This document shows positions 1 through 8,897 of a DNA stretch of 64,000 nt, piece after piece (position 1 is the stretch's first letter; each line of letters opens with the position of its first letter). A program made the translations under genes and the position numbers. The stretch spans positions 2,046,001 through 2,110,000 of the forward strand of contig NZ_CP043498.1 of the NCBI RefSeq assembly GCF_009498215.1. The letters run 5' to 3'. A model generated the notes under the pieces. It was not told the DNA's origin, did no database searches, and worked only from the letters and a program-made list of their open reading frames with translations. The stretch is from Rhizobium grahamii (lineage in GTDB: Bacteria; Pseudomonadota; Alphaproteobacteria; Rhizobiales; Rhizobiaceae).

Positions 1-278
1 GCGATCTGCTGCACGGCTTCGGGAAAGCTCAGGCCCTCCAGCTCGGTCAGGAAGCGGAAGTGGTCGCCGGTGACGCCGCAGCCGAAGCAGTGGTAGCGCC
101 CCTTGCGGTCCTCGCAGTGAAAACTCGGTGATTTCTCGCCGTGAAACGGGCAGCACGCCCAATAGTCACCGCGCGGGACATTGGTCTTACGCTTGTCCCA
201 GCTCACCCGACGGCCAATCACGTCCGAAATCGGCACGCGATCGCGTATCTCATCGAGAAAGGAATTGGAAAAGCGCAT
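1..278 (-). CDS. dnaG: DNA primase, N-terminal part (runs off the window)
   Basis: DnaG makes the RNA primers for chromosome replication. Only the first 92 residues are in the window; the gene continues off the left edge. The start is the ATG whose complement lies at 276-278 (protein begins MRFSNSFLDEIRDRV). The CHC2-type zinc-binding domain is complete: a C-P-F-H pair near residue 42 (CPFHGEKSP) followed by the HCFGCG knuckle near residue 64, spaced as in the family. In rhizobia dnaG commonly lies near carA and rpoD, which fits the neighbours here. Assignment is secure although the catalytic Toprim domain is not visible. Confidence 0.95.
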   Translation of the reverse strand, partial: MRFSNSFLDEIRDRVPISDVIGRRVSWDKRKTNVPRGDYWACCPFHGEKSPSFHCEDRKGRYHCFGCGVTGDHFRFLTELEGLSFPEAVQQI

Positions 279-667
279 GTAAACCTCTTGATGGGTCCAT
301 ATAAGCAGGTTGGCCCGCATATGCCACGATCTTCGGCCAAAAGGTTCGCTATTCACAGCCCCTGTAGACAGCCGGCCAGAAGCGATCAAGAAACCGTTAC
401 CTGACCTGCGACAGGGGGTGCGACAATGACTGCACCGGTAATGTCGCCATCCCGGCTTCATAAGGCAAAACTAACTTATTGCCAGCAGAGAAATTGACGA
501 AAAGCAAAATAACAACAGCAACTTATGGAGCGTTTCCGCTCACCATGGCACTCGAAAAACCCCTTGAAAGCAAGCGCCGCCGGACACCGAGTCGCAATTA
601 AGGCGGGGCAACGACGGAATTATTATATTTTTGTAATTTGAATTGCTTTTCGCATCGCAATAATTTC

Positions 668-832
668 GGTCTCAACAAAGCCATCCCCTTGTGAGGCACC
701 ATCCCTACCCCCGGCGCCGCCTCACTAGGGTGCCTTTGCAACTGTCCTTAGGCATGGGCCCAAACCCTGCGTAGCCTCAGGATGCAAAGAGCGAAAAGGC
801 AGGAGCACCCCAGCTCCTGCCTTCTTTGTTTT
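668..832 (+). ncRNA. Candidate small RNA or attenuator leader upstream of the unknown gene at 927
   Basis: The 648 bases between dnaG and the next gene hold no convincing coding region, but a perfect intrinsic terminator (796-832) closes a + strand transcript. An AT-rich promoter-like stretch (TTGAAT at 638-643, AATAAT at 659-664, spacing 15) would start RNA near 668. Inside, GTGAGGC (691-697) can pair with GCCTCAC (719-725) around a C-rich loop, while GGCACC (695-700) can instead pair with GGTGCC (729-734), so two competing helices are possible. It may be a free sRNA or a 5' leader that attenuates the gene at 927. No match to a known family is claimed. Confidence 0.4.
796..832 (+). terminator. 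Strong intrinsic terminator with no coding gene upstream
   Basis: AAGGCAGGAGC (796-806) and GCTCCTGCCTT (813-823) form a perfect 11-bp stem with a 6-base loop, followed by the T-rich tail CTTTGTTTTC. It ends a transcript that has no recognisable coding sequence before it. Confidence 0.75.
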
Positions 833-926
833 CTCACTCAGGTTTTATTTTTGTCGCTGCTGAGCAGGTCATTGACAGCCGCAAGCCCTATGTTCATTGA
901 AGGCAGAATTGCGATGGTTGCTAGAG

Positions 927-1805
927 ATGCCCCACAAGGTTGAAGATTTTCTAGAAAGCGATGCCTTCTTTGCAGCCATGCTGCACTGTGCGGGGGAAAT
1001 GCTCGCGATTTATCACGAGAGCCCGCGCATAGCCTCGATCTTTGCCGCTCAGCAGCGGTGGCTCATGGCCCATGCCGGCTTTGCGCTTCACTTCGGCGTT
1101 CCCGGAGAACAGAAGCCCGGCCTCTATTCCGGCCGCTTCATCACCTTCGTCGTCGAAAACAAGATCGCGAGCCGCAACACCGCTGCCGCCTTCATCCAGG
1201 AAATGATCGCCTACCGCTTTCTTCGCGTCGTCGAAGGCACGGCAGACAAGCGGACGCGCCTGCTGGAGCCGACGGATACGGCCCAGGAACACTTCTTCAA
1301 GTGGCTGGCGACGCATCTCTTGATTCTGGATCACCTCGACAGTGGCGGTCGCTACGATCGCGCCGTTGCCGACCCCGCTGCTTTCTCGCGGATGCAGCCG
1401 CTGATCGCCACGCGCATTCTCGGCAGCGACGCGGTCCGGAATCCGGGCGCGACCTACAACCTGTTCAACTGGGCCAACTCCGGCGGTCTGGTCATGGATT
1501 ATCTCATGAGCCGGATAACCGAGTTCGACAAGTCGACCGAGCAGGTCAACCTCGGCAAGGTCTCCCTCAAGGAGATCCGTGACCGCTTCATGATTTCCAA
1601 CACCCATTTGAAGCGCCTGTTCACGCAGGCAGCCGAGATGGGAAGTATTGGTTGGACGGAAGCATCGTTCAAAGGCGACATGTGGCTGTCGCGCAAGTTC
1701 GTGCTGGAATACTGGGGCTATCAGGCCGCCAAGTTCGTCGTCGTCGACGGTGTCGCCGAAGAAGTGCTGGGGCCCGCGATCGGCAAGATCGCGAGCCGAC
1801 GCTGA
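927..1805 (+). CDS. Protein of unknown function, possible C-terminal winged helix
   Basis: I do not recognise this 292-residue protein. It has no signal peptide or membrane segment, so it is probably cytoplasmic. The C-terminal part (about residues 205-250; LKEIRDRF...NTHLKRLF) looks like a helix-turn-helix of the winged or AraC-like kind, so a regulatory role is possible but only inferred. The start is uncertain: ATG at 927 gives MPHKVEDFLES; a TTG at 897 would add ten residues; neither has a strong Shine-Dalgarno sequence. It ends one base before the stop of the convergent GatB/YqeY gene. Codon use and GC-rich third positions match a real gene. The strong terminator about 100 bases upstream may control it. 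Confidence 0.75.
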   Translation: MPHKVEDFLESDAFFAAMLHCAGEMLAIYHESPRIASIFAAQQRWLMAHAGFALHFGVPGEQKPGLYSGRFITFVVENKIASRNTAAAFIQEMIAYRFLRVVEGTADKRTRLLEPTDTAQEHFFKWLATHLLILDHLDSGGRYDRAVADPAAFSRMQPLIATRILGSDAVRNPGATYNLFNWANSGGLVMDYLMSRITEFDKSTEQVNLGKVSLKEIRDRFMISNTHLKRLFTQAAEMGSIGWTEASFKGDMWLSRKFVLEYWGYQAAKFVVVDGVAEEVLGPAIGKIASRR

Positions 1806-2261
1806 TCAGATCAGCTGTTCCTTGACGGCGCCCGAGGCCTTGGAGAAATCCATCTGGCCGGCATAGCGTTCCTTGAGCACCGCCATCACCTTGCCCATGT
1901 CCTTCGGTCCGGCAGCACCGGTCTCGGCGATGATCGCCGCAATGTTGCTGCGGACTTCCGCGTCGGAGAGCTGCTTCGGCAGGAAGTCTTGCAGCACGAC
2001 AATTTCGCCGCGCTCCTTGGCAGCCAGTTCCGGCCGGGCGTTCTCTTCGTAGATCTTCGCCGATTCGTCGCGCTGCTTCACCATCTTGGCGAGGATCTGC
2101 AGGATTTCGTCGTCACTGGCCTCTTCCTTGCCGGCGCCGCGATTGGCGATATCCCGGTCCTTGATCGCAGCCTGAATCAGGCGAACCGTCGAGAGACGCT
2201 CTGCGTTCTTGGACTTCATGGCATCCTTGAGGGCGGCGGCGAGTTGATCGCGCAACATCAT
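1806..2261 (-). CDS. GatB/YqeY domain protein
   Basis: A 151-residue YqeY-type protein, homologous to the C-terminal tRNA-binding domain of the GatB subunit of Asp/Glu-tRNA amidotransferase; its exact role as a stand-alone protein is unknown. The family hallmark is the small all-helical fold: here MMLRDQLAAALKDAMKSK at the start, RLSTVRLIQAAIKDRD, and the C-terminal GKVMAVLKERYAGQMDF. The start chosen is the ATG at 2261, because AGGAG lies five bases upstream; the GTG two codons earlier overlaps that ribosome binding site. It is divergent from carA, a neighbourhood common in rhizobia. Confidence 0.9.
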   Translation of the reverse strand: MMLRDQLAAALKDAMKSKNAERLSTVRLIQAAIKDRDIANRGAGKEEASDDEILQILAKMVKQRDESAKIYEENARPELAAKERGEIVVLQDFLPKQLSDAEVRSNIAAIIAETGAAGPKDMGKVMAVLKERYAGQMDFSKASGAVKEQLI

Positions 2262-2531
2262 AATCACTCCTGTTTGAATGCCGCTTCATAAACCACGCGA
2301 ATGCATGGGATCAAATAAATTGCGGAAAACGACGGCAGAAACCGCGAGAAAACCGGCAGAATGTGCGGTACAAAGATTGACCTCGCGCAATAGCGTGGCT
2401 ATTTACCGCCACCTGCACCAAAATTCGTGATCAGGCCTGAGAGCGCGCGCCTTGCCGCGTGCGTATGCTTGCGAACCAAATGGCCGGCCAACGTTGCCCA
2501 AGGACGTGTGGCCGCCGGAAACGGGATGAAG

Positions 2532-3737
2532 ATGACCGCGACAGCACCCTGGACAACCGAAAAGCCGACCGCCCTGCTCGTTCTTGCAGACGGAACCGTC
2601 ATTGAAGGCAAGGGCATCGGCGCGACCGGCAAGGTCCAGGCCGAAGTGGTCTTCAACACCGCGCTGACGGGCTACGAAGAGATCCTGACGGACCCTTCCT
2701 ATCTCGGCCAGATCGTCACCTTCACCTTCCCACACATCGGCAACATCGGCACCAACGACGAAGACATCGAAGACCTGACGCCGGCAGCACGCCACGGCGC
2801 GGTCGGCGTCATCTTCAAGGCCGACATCACCGAACCGTCCAACTATCGTGCCGCCAAGCATCTCGATGCCTGGCTCAAGGCTCGCGGCATCATCGGCCTC
2901 TGCGGCATCGACACGCGCGCGCTGACCGCCTGGATCCGTGAAAACGGTTCGCCGAACGCCGTCATCGCCCACGATCCGAACGGCGTCTTCGACGTCGAGA
3001 CTCTGAAGGCGGAAGCCAAGGCATGGAGCGGCCTCGAAGGCCTCGACCTCGCCAAGATCGCTTCGTCGGGCCAGTCGTCGCAGTGGGCGCAGACCCCGTG
3101 GATCTGGAATGAAGGTTACGGCGAACTGAAGGCCGAAGACGCCAAGTACCACGTCGTCTGCCTCGACTACGGCGTCAAGCGCAACATCCTGCGCCTGTTT
3201 GCCGGCCTTGATTGCAAGGTCACCGTCATGCCGGCAACGACGAGCGCCGAGGAAGTGCTTGCCATGCAACCCGACGGCATCTTCCTGTCGAACGGCCCCG
3301 GCGACCCGGCCGCAACGGGCGAGTATGCCGTTCCTGTTATCCAGAAGCTGATCAAGACCGACATTCCGGTTTTCGGTATCTGCCTCGGCCACCAGATGCT
3401 GGGCCTGGCGCTCGGCGCCAAGACCGAGAAGATGCACCAGGGCCACCACGGCGCCAACCATCCGGTCAAGGATCACACCACGGGCAAGGTCGAGATTGTG
3501 TCGATGAACCACGGCTTCGCGGTCGACACGAAGTCTCTGCCTGAGGGCGTTGAAGAGACTCACGTTTCCCTCTTCGACGGCACCAACTGCGGCCTGCGCG
3601 TATCAGGCAAGGCGATCTTCTCGGTTCAGCACCACCCGGAAGCTTCCCCCGGCCCGCAGGACAGCCACTACCTCTTCCGCCGCTTCATCAATCTGGTGCG
3701 CGAGAAGAAGGGCGAAGAAGCTCTCGCCGAGCGCTGA
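2532..3737 (+). CDS. carA: Carbamoyl-phosphate synthase small subunit
   Basis: CarA is the glutamine amidotransferase subunit that hydrolyses glutamine and passes ammonia to CarB, making carbamoyl phosphate for arginine and pyrimidines. At 401 residues it has family length. The N-terminal CPSase_sm_chain domain (ALLVLADGTVIEGKGIGATG; FNTALTGYEEILTDPSY) is followed by a class I amidotransferase domain with the catalytic cysteine in FGICLGHQM and the His-Glu pair in VQHHPEASPGPQ. I chose ATG 2532 (MTATAPWTTEKP) because the protein aligns there with rhizobial CarA as I know it; ATG 2526 is the alternative. It is separated from carB by about 7.7 kb, as usual in these bacteria, and ends in an intrinsic terminator. 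Confidence 0.97.
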   Translation: MTATAPWTTEKPTALLVLADGTVIEGKGIGATGKVQAEVVFNTALTGYEEILTDPSYLGQIVTFTFPHIGNIGTNDEDIEDLTPAARHGAVGVIFKADITEPSNYRAAKHLDAWLKARGIIGLCGIDTRALTAWIRENGSPNAVIAHDPNGVFDVETLKAEAKAWSGLEGLDLAKIASSGQSSQWAQTPWIWNEGYGELKAEDAKYHVVCLDYGVKRNILRLFAGLDCKVTVMPATTSAEEVLAMQPDGIFLSNGPGDPAATGEYAVPVIQKLIKTDIPVFGICLGHQMLGLALGAKTEKMHQGHHGANHPVKDHTTGKVEIVSMNHGFAVDTKSLPEGVEETHVSLFDGTNCGLRVSGKAIFSVQHHPEASPGPQDSHYLFRRFINLVREKKGEEALAER

Positions 3738-3757
3738 TCCTGGCGAACAGCCATTGA

Positions 3758-3785
3758 AAAGCCCGCTTCGAGCGGGCTTTTCTTT
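3758..3785 (+). terminator. carA terminator
   Basis: AAAGCCCGCT-TCG-AGCGGGCTTT forms a 10-bp stem with a 3-base loop, followed by TCTTTG. It lies 20 bases after the carA stop and faces the convergent MATE gene. Confidence 0.85.
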
Positions 3786-3803
3786 GTCCGGTGTCCGGCG
3801 ACA

Positions 3804-5194
3804 CTATCGACCCATCCTGCGGATCAGGACGTAGAAACGCCAGCACAGCATGATCGACGCCGTGAACAACCCGATCAGGAAGCCGAACCAGATGCCGATG
3901 CCGCCGAAGCCGAGCGGGAACGCCAGCACCCACGCGAGGAAGAAGCCGACCGGCCAATAGGCGATCAGCGCCAGGATCATCGGCACGCGCGCATCCTTGA
4001 GACCGCGAAGCAAGCCGTTTGCGATAGCCTGAAGACCATCGACCAGCTGAAACAGTCCGGCAATGACGATCAGCGGGCCGGCAAAGGCCAGCACCTGTGG
4101 CGCCTGCGCCGAACTCGTATCCAGGAACCAGCTTGCGAAAAACTCCGGTGCTATCGCAAACAGGGCTCCCCCTACGGCCGATATGGCGCAGGAGATGACA
4201 AAAACGGAGATTGCGGCGCGGATGAGAGCGACATGATCGCCCTGCCCGTGTGCAATGCCAACCCGCACCGTTGCCGCCTGCGAAAGGCCAAGGGGATCAT
4301 GAAGGCGATGGAGGCCCACTGAAGCGCGATGCCATGCGCGGCAAGCTCGATCGTCCCGATGCGGCCCATCAAAAGCGATGCGACGGTAAACAGGCTCACC
4401 TCGGCAAGGATGGTCACGCTGATTGGCAGACCCAGGCGAACCACTTCCCGGAACGCTTTCCAGTCCGGCCGCCAGAAGCGCACAAAGATCTCATATCGCC
4501 GCGTTGCGGGCCGGCTCTGAACGTAAGCCACGATGAACAGAAATCCAGCTATCTGCACCAGCACGGAGACGATCGCAGCCCCCTCCAGGCCCATCGCCGG
4601 CAAGCCGAAATGGCCAAGAACGAGCGCATAGGCAAAGACCGCATTGAGCGCAAGCATGACGATCGTCACGTTGAGGACGACGGCGGCCTTTCCGATCGCG
4701 CTGACAAGTGCGCGCATGACGTTGTAGAGCAAGCCTGGCAGGACCGCGAACTGGCCGATGACGATATAGCCGTGCGCCAGAGCGGCAACATCCGGCTTCT
4801 GCCCCGCAGCAAGCAGAATGTGCTCCGAATTATAAAAGGCCGGCAGCATGATCAGCCAATAGGCACACACGACCCACAGGCCCATCCGCATGGAGCGGCG
4901 CACACTGACAACGTCGCCGCGACCATAAGCCTGCGCGACCATCGGAATGACGGCGATGGAGAATCCCGAGCCAAAGACCAGAATCGTGAAGAGAAACTGT
5001 CCGGCAAGCACCATCGCCGCCAGATGTTCCGCCCCCAGGCGCCCGACGATCATGACGTCGGTCGTGTTGATTCCCAGCTGTGCCAGTTGCGCTCCAATAA
5101 ACGGAATCCCGAGCGCGAGGGTGGCGCGAATATGCGCGGCCCAACGGTTATCGGTTTTCGGCGCGAGCGCTTTTGCGTCGATCGGCGTATCCAT
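3804..5194 (-). CDS. MATE family multidrug exporter (frameshift near 4289)
   Basis: A NorM-like MATE cation/drug antiporter of the inner membrane. The first frame (from ATG 5194) carries the typical opening GIPFIGAQLAQLGINTTDVM, where the substrate cavity begins, and about eight membrane segments; the second frame carries the last four (ending at 3804). The frames join exactly if one G is restored in a GG run at about 4286-4290, giving the expected IPLGLSQAATVRVG motif of the second MATE half. Total length would then be about 464 residues, normal for the family. So the break is more likely an assembly deletion than gene decay. The substrate cannot be told. The 21-bp palindrome about 100 bases upstream may be its operator. 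Confidence 0.85.
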
Positions 5195-5289
5195 GATTGT
5201 GCTCTATGATTTTGAGGTCCGGTCGCAAGTGCGGCGACCAGCCTGATGAATTAAAGGAAAGCCCGCAAAATAGACACCCCAAATGGGCA

Positions 5290-5310
5290 GATGATGAAAA
5301 TTTCATCATC
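5290..5310. promoter_or_regulatory. Perfect palindrome between MFS and MATE exporter genes
   Basis: GATGATGAAA-A-TTTCATCATC is a perfect 10-bp inverted repeat around one central base, lying about 100 bases upstream of the MATE start and 20 bases after the end of the MFS gene. It has no T-run and is AT-rich, which suits a dimeric repressor site better than a terminator. The binding protein is unknown. Confidence 0.4.
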
Positions 5311-5330
5311 ACATCATGAATTCTGATGGT

Positions 5331-6578
5331 TCACTGCGCGGGCTGCCGGGCCGCCTCATTGTGCGACGCCGTGCGAACCTTCAACAGAAACACCAGCGCG
5401 GCGATCAGGATAAACACCGCCGCCAGCAAATACGGCGCCCCGGCAAAGGTGACCGGCGCTGCCGGGCTGGTGAAGTAGCCGAAAAGCTGCGTGAAGATCA
5501 GCGGCCCGATGATCGTCGTGATGCTGCTGAGGCTGGTCAACGCGCCCTGCAGCTCGCCCTGCGCCGATGGCGGAACCTTGCCGGCGGCAATGCTTCGCAG
5601 CGGCGGGTCCGCGACGTTCTCCATGACCGTCAGCACGATCACCGCATAGACGACCCAACCCTCCCAGGCGAACGCGTAACCCGTCAGGCCGACGACCGAG
5701 AAGCTCAAGCCGACGATCGCCGTCTTCCATTCTCCAAGGATCGGCACGATCCTCGGCAGGACCAAAGCCATCACGACGGCGGCGCCGATACCATAGAGCC
5801 CCAGCGAGAAGCCGATCTGCCCTTCGCTCCAGCCGTAACGGTATGTCGAGACGAACGACCACACCGCCGGATAGACCGCATGGGCGAGCCAGAACAGAAA
5901 CATCACTGCCGACACCCAGCCGATGCCGGGATAGTGGCGCATCTGTCTCAACGCGCCGAGAGGATTGGCGCGCTTCCATTCGAACCGCCGGCGGTTCTTC
6001 GCGTCCAGCGTTTCCGGCAGCAGGAAACAGGCGGCAACGAAATTGAGGAAGGACACCGCGGCGGCTCCGAAGAACGGCACCCGCGGCCCGAACTCGCCGA
6101 GGAACCCGCCGATCACGGGCCCGACGGTGAAGCCGACGCCGAAGGCGATGCCGATCAATCCGAAATTCTTGGCGCGGTTCTCATCGTTACTGATATCGGC
6201 GATGTAGGCGGAGCAGGTCGCAAAGCTGCCGCCGCTGAGACCGGCAAGCGCGCGCCCGACGAAGAGCATCCAGAAGCTTGTGGCAACGGCACAGATGAAG
6301 TTGTCGATCGCAAATGTCAGCACGGACAGAAGCAGGATCGGCCGACGCCCGAAGCGGTCGCTGAGATTGCCAAGGAACGGCGCGAAGAGAAACTGCATCC
6401 CGGCATAGACGACGAGCAGCCAGCCGCCATCGAGGGCCGCATCGCTCACCGAACCACCGGTCAGCTGCTCCAGATAGGCAGGCAGCACCGGCATGATGAT
6501 CGCGATCCCGATAACGTCGAGAAACAGGATCATGAAGACGAGGAAAAGACCACGGCGAACAAATTTCGGATCGAGCAT
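5331..6578 (-). CDS. MFS transporter, TetA/TCR-like drug exporter
   Basis: A 415-residue, 12-segment major facilitator of the DHA1 drug:proton antiporter group. Near residue 10 it has the TetA-type start FMILFLDVIGIAIIMPVLP, with the acidic residue in segment 1, then motif A in the loop after segment 2 (GNLSDRFGRRPILLLS) and motif C-like GFTVGPVIGGFLG in segment 5. It resembles class A tetracycline exporters, but many chromosomal relatives in rhizobia have other or unknown substrates, so resistance is not inferred. A LysR regulator gene lies just upstream on the same strand (156 bases apart) and is its likely controller. Confidence 0.88.
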   Translation of the reverse strand: MLDPKFVRRGLFLVFMILFLDVIGIAIIMPVLPAYLEQLTGGSVSDAALDGGWLLVVYAGMQFLFAPFLGNLSDRFGRRPILLLSVLTFAIDNFICAVATSFWMLFVGRALAGLSGGSFATCSAYIADISNDENRAKNFGLIGIAFGVGFTVGPVIGGFLGEFGPRVPFFGAAAVSFLNFVAACFLLPETLDAKNRRRFEWKRANPLGALRQMRHYPGIGWVSAVMFLFWLAHAVYPAVWSFVSTYRYGWSEGQIGFSLGLYGIGAAVVMALVLPRIVPILGEWKTAIVGLSFSVVGLTGYAFAWEGWVVYAVIVLTVMENVADPPLRSIAAGKVPPSAQGELQGALTSLSSITTIIGPLIFTQLFGYFTSPAAPVTFAGAPYLLAAVFILIAALVFLLKVRTASHNEAARQPAQ

Positions 6579-6734
6579 GAGACGTCTCTACAGCAGGTTG
6601 TTTTCTGGAAAGACGATCTCGTCGCCGGGTTTGTTACATAGCCCACGCATATTAGTGAAACAATCCGTGAACATTTCAAATGTTTTGATAGGCGCACGAC
6701 TTATCTTGATGGAGAAGCGGAACAAAAGCGGATT

Positions 6735-7640
6735 CTAGCCTCCCCGGCGCTGGTCTTCCCTGACGAAATCGACAAAGGCCCGCAGCGCGGCCGGCATGTG
6801 GCGGCGGCTCGCATAGTAGAGAAACGGCCCGGAGAATTCCGTCACCCACTCTTCGAGGATGGGCACCAGCGATCCGCTCTCGATCGCAGGCAGCATGACC
6901 TCCTCGAAGGTCCTGATAACGCCGAGCCCGGCAACGGCCGCCGACACCTCCATGTCGATCGCATTGGCAATGATCGGCCCTTTCGGCATGATCGTGAGCG
7001 TTTCCGTCCCACGGTCGAACTCCCACGCCAGGGCGCCACTGCTCAGGAAGCGATGTCTGATACAGTCGTGCTCCAGCAGTTCGCGCGGGTGAAGAGGCAG
7101 GCCACGCCTTTCCAGATAGTCCGGCGATGCGGCGGTGATGTACCGTTGCCGGCGCGGCCCGATCGGCACCGCGATCATGTCCTGCTCCAGCCGCTCGTCG
7201 TAGCGGATACCGGCATCGTAGCCCGCCGCAAGCACGTCGACGAACGTATCCTCGCCGACGATCTCGAGCGAGATTTGGGGATAACGCTTCAGGAAGCGGT
7301 TGGCGATATCGGGCAGAAACAGTCGCACGGCAATGATTGGCACGTTCAGGCGAAGTGTTCCGCTCGGACTGTCACGGAACGTCTCAAGCTGCTGAAGCGC
7401 CTGCGAGACCTCACCCAAGGCGGGCGCCAGTCGTTCGAGCAGCCTCTGTCCTGCCTCGGTCGGCGTCACGCTACGGGTTGTCCGGTTCAGCAGACGAACG
7501 CCGACGCGCTCCTCAAGGCGTCGCAACGAATCGCTGAGCGAGGAAGCGGAGACGCCACGCTTGCGCGCAGCGGAACGAAAGCTTCGCTCCCTTGCAATGG
7601 CGGTGAAGGCATCCAGATCATTGAGGGGAAGATCGTCCAT
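6735..7640 (-). CDS. LysR family transcriptional regulator
   Basis: A 301-residue LysR regulator. The N-terminal helix-turn-helix is clear at about residues 6-65 (LNDLDAFTAIARERSFRSAARKRGVSASSLS, then RLEERVGVRLLNRTTRSV), followed by a type 2 periplasmic-binding-like effector domain (residues 90-295). The subfamily resembles the PgrR/DsdC-like group with the GTLRLNVP linker. It is followed on the same strand by the MFS exporter, so control of that exporter is likely. The 200 bases upstream to the YpfJ gene contain nothing else that I can identify. The ligand is unknown. Confidence 0.9.
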   Translation of the reverse strand: MDDLPLNDLDAFTAIARERSFRSAARKRGVSASSLSDSLRRLEERVGVRLLNRTTRSVTPTEAGQRLLERLAPALGEVSQALQQLETFRDSPSGTLRLNVPIIAVRLFLPDIANRFLKRYPQISLEIVGEDTFVDVLAAGYDAGIRYDERLEQDMIAVPIGPRRQRYITAASPDYLERRGLPLHPRELLEHDCIRHRFLSSGALAWEFDRGTETLTIMPKGPIIANAIDMEVSAAVAGLGVIRTFEEVMLPAIESGSLVPILEEWVTEFSGPFLYYASRRHMPAALRAFVDFVREDQRRGG

Positions 7641-7840
7641 TGTGCGCTTTTCCGTACGGCCGGTTCAAATTCACCCGGATTATCGCACGAAGTGCGTCGC
7701 GGTAGAACCACGACGCAAACACTCCATCGTCAGGAGTAGGACGCCGCCGGCGGGGCGCGCTATCCCGACGTCCAGCTTAGACAGAGGCCAGCGAACAGTA
7801 GCAAATCCGATCGGCCTCCCAGACAGAGGCCAATCGTCGC

Positions 7841-8761
7841 TCAGACGGGACCGGAGAACGTATCGCAGTCCGAAAGCTTGCCGCTGTCGAAGCCGCGCTT
7901 GAACCACCGTACGCGCTGTGCCGAGGTTCCGTGATTGAAGCTCTCCGGGACGACGTAACCCTGGCTGCGCTTCTGCAGCGTATCGTCGCCGATCTGCTGA
8001 GCGGCATTGAGTGCCTCTTCGAGGTCGCCGGCTTCGAGTATGCCCTTCTGGTCGGTGAACTTGCCCCAGATTCCGGCAAAGCAATCCGCCTGGAGCTCGA
8101 CCCTGACGGACATCTTGTTGGCATCGGCCTCGCTCATGCGCTGACGCGCTTCATTGAACTTCGGCAAGATGCCGAGCTGGTTCTGGACGTGGTGGCCAAC
8201 CTCGTGGGCAACGACATAGGCTTCCGCGAAGTCGCCCGACGCACCGAACTGTTTGCTGAGTTGCTGGAAGAAGGCCGTATCGAGATAGACCTTGTGGTCG
8301 CTCGGGCAATAAAACGGGCCTGTCGCCGCAGACGCAAAGCCGCAAGCGGACTGGGTCTGGCCGTTGAACAGCACGAGGCGTGGCTCCTCATACTGCCGTC
8401 CCATCGACTGGAAGATGCCGTTCCAGGTGTCTTCCGTCTCCGCCAGCACCGTCCGGACGAACGCGGTCATGTCGTCGTTGGCCGGCTGGCGACTGCTGCC
8501 GGAATCGCTTTGCTCGTAACCGGAGCCGCCGGTCGACATGCCGCCGTCCATCACCTGAAGCAGATCGATCCCCATCGCCTTGAAGATGAGATAGATCACC
8601 ACGAGGAAAATGATCGTGCCGATGCTGAGGCCGCCGCCGCGACCACCCATGCCGCCACCGGATGGAAAACTGAAGCCTCCCCCTCGGCCCAATCCGCCGA
8701 TGGAAGGATCGCCCCGGCGATCCTCGATGTTGTCGGACTGACGCCGGCCTTTCCACTCCAT
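7841..8761 (-). CDS. ypfJ: Neutral zinc metallopeptidase, YpfJ family
   Basis: A 306-residue membrane-anchored putative zinc protease. The canonical start MEWKGRRQSDNIEDRRG is present, preceded by AGGGGA; a single membrane segment follows a Gly-rich stretch (IIFLVVIYLIFKAMGI, about residues 52-67). The catalytic zinc motif is HEVGHHVQN (HExxH) near residue 190, and the C-terminal ELQADCFAG motif supplies the third ligand region. The enzyme's natural substrate is not known for this family. It stands alone between a LysR gene and a PAP2 gene on the same strand. Confidence 0.93.
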   Translation of the reverse strand: MEWKGRRQSDNIEDRRGDPSIGGLGRGGGFSFPSGGGMGGRGGGLSIGTIIFLVVIYLIFKAMGIDLLQVMDGGMSTGGSGYEQSDSGSSRQPANDDMTAFVRTVLAETEDTWNGIFQSMGRQYEEPRLVLFNGQTQSACGFASAATGPFYCPSDHKVYLDTAFFQQLSKQFGASGDFAEAYVVAHEVGHHVQNQLGILPKFNEARQRMSEADANKMSVRVELQADCFAGIWGKFTDQKGILEAGDLEEALNAAQQIGDDTLQKRSQGYVVPESFNHGTSAQRVRWFKRGFDSGKLSDCDTFSGPV

Positions 8762-8897
8762 AACGATCCCCTAGAGCTAATCCTCGGTCGCTGTTGGCTC
8801 ATTTATATATCTCGGCAGACGGGAAATTCCAGCAGCCGAAAGAGGCAAGTCGCAGCGGAGGAGAACGTAAGGGATTAACGGTTCGACGGCATCAAGA

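Noticed and set aside
141..404. Open frame of 87 codons on the + strand over the dnaG start
   Set aside because: It is the antisense of the dnaG 5' end and of its promoter region; the - strand frame has the CHC2 zinc motif and a clear start.
4250..5209. 319-codon open frame on the + strand opposite the MATE gene
   Set aside because: Its composition is rich in Arg, Asp and His as is usual for antisense frames of GC-rich genes; the - strand encodes a recognisable MATE protein.
5316..6641. 441-codon open frame on the + strand opposite the MFS gene
   Set aside because: Low-complexity Arg/Glu/Asp/His composition without any domain; it is a shadow of the TetA-like transporter.
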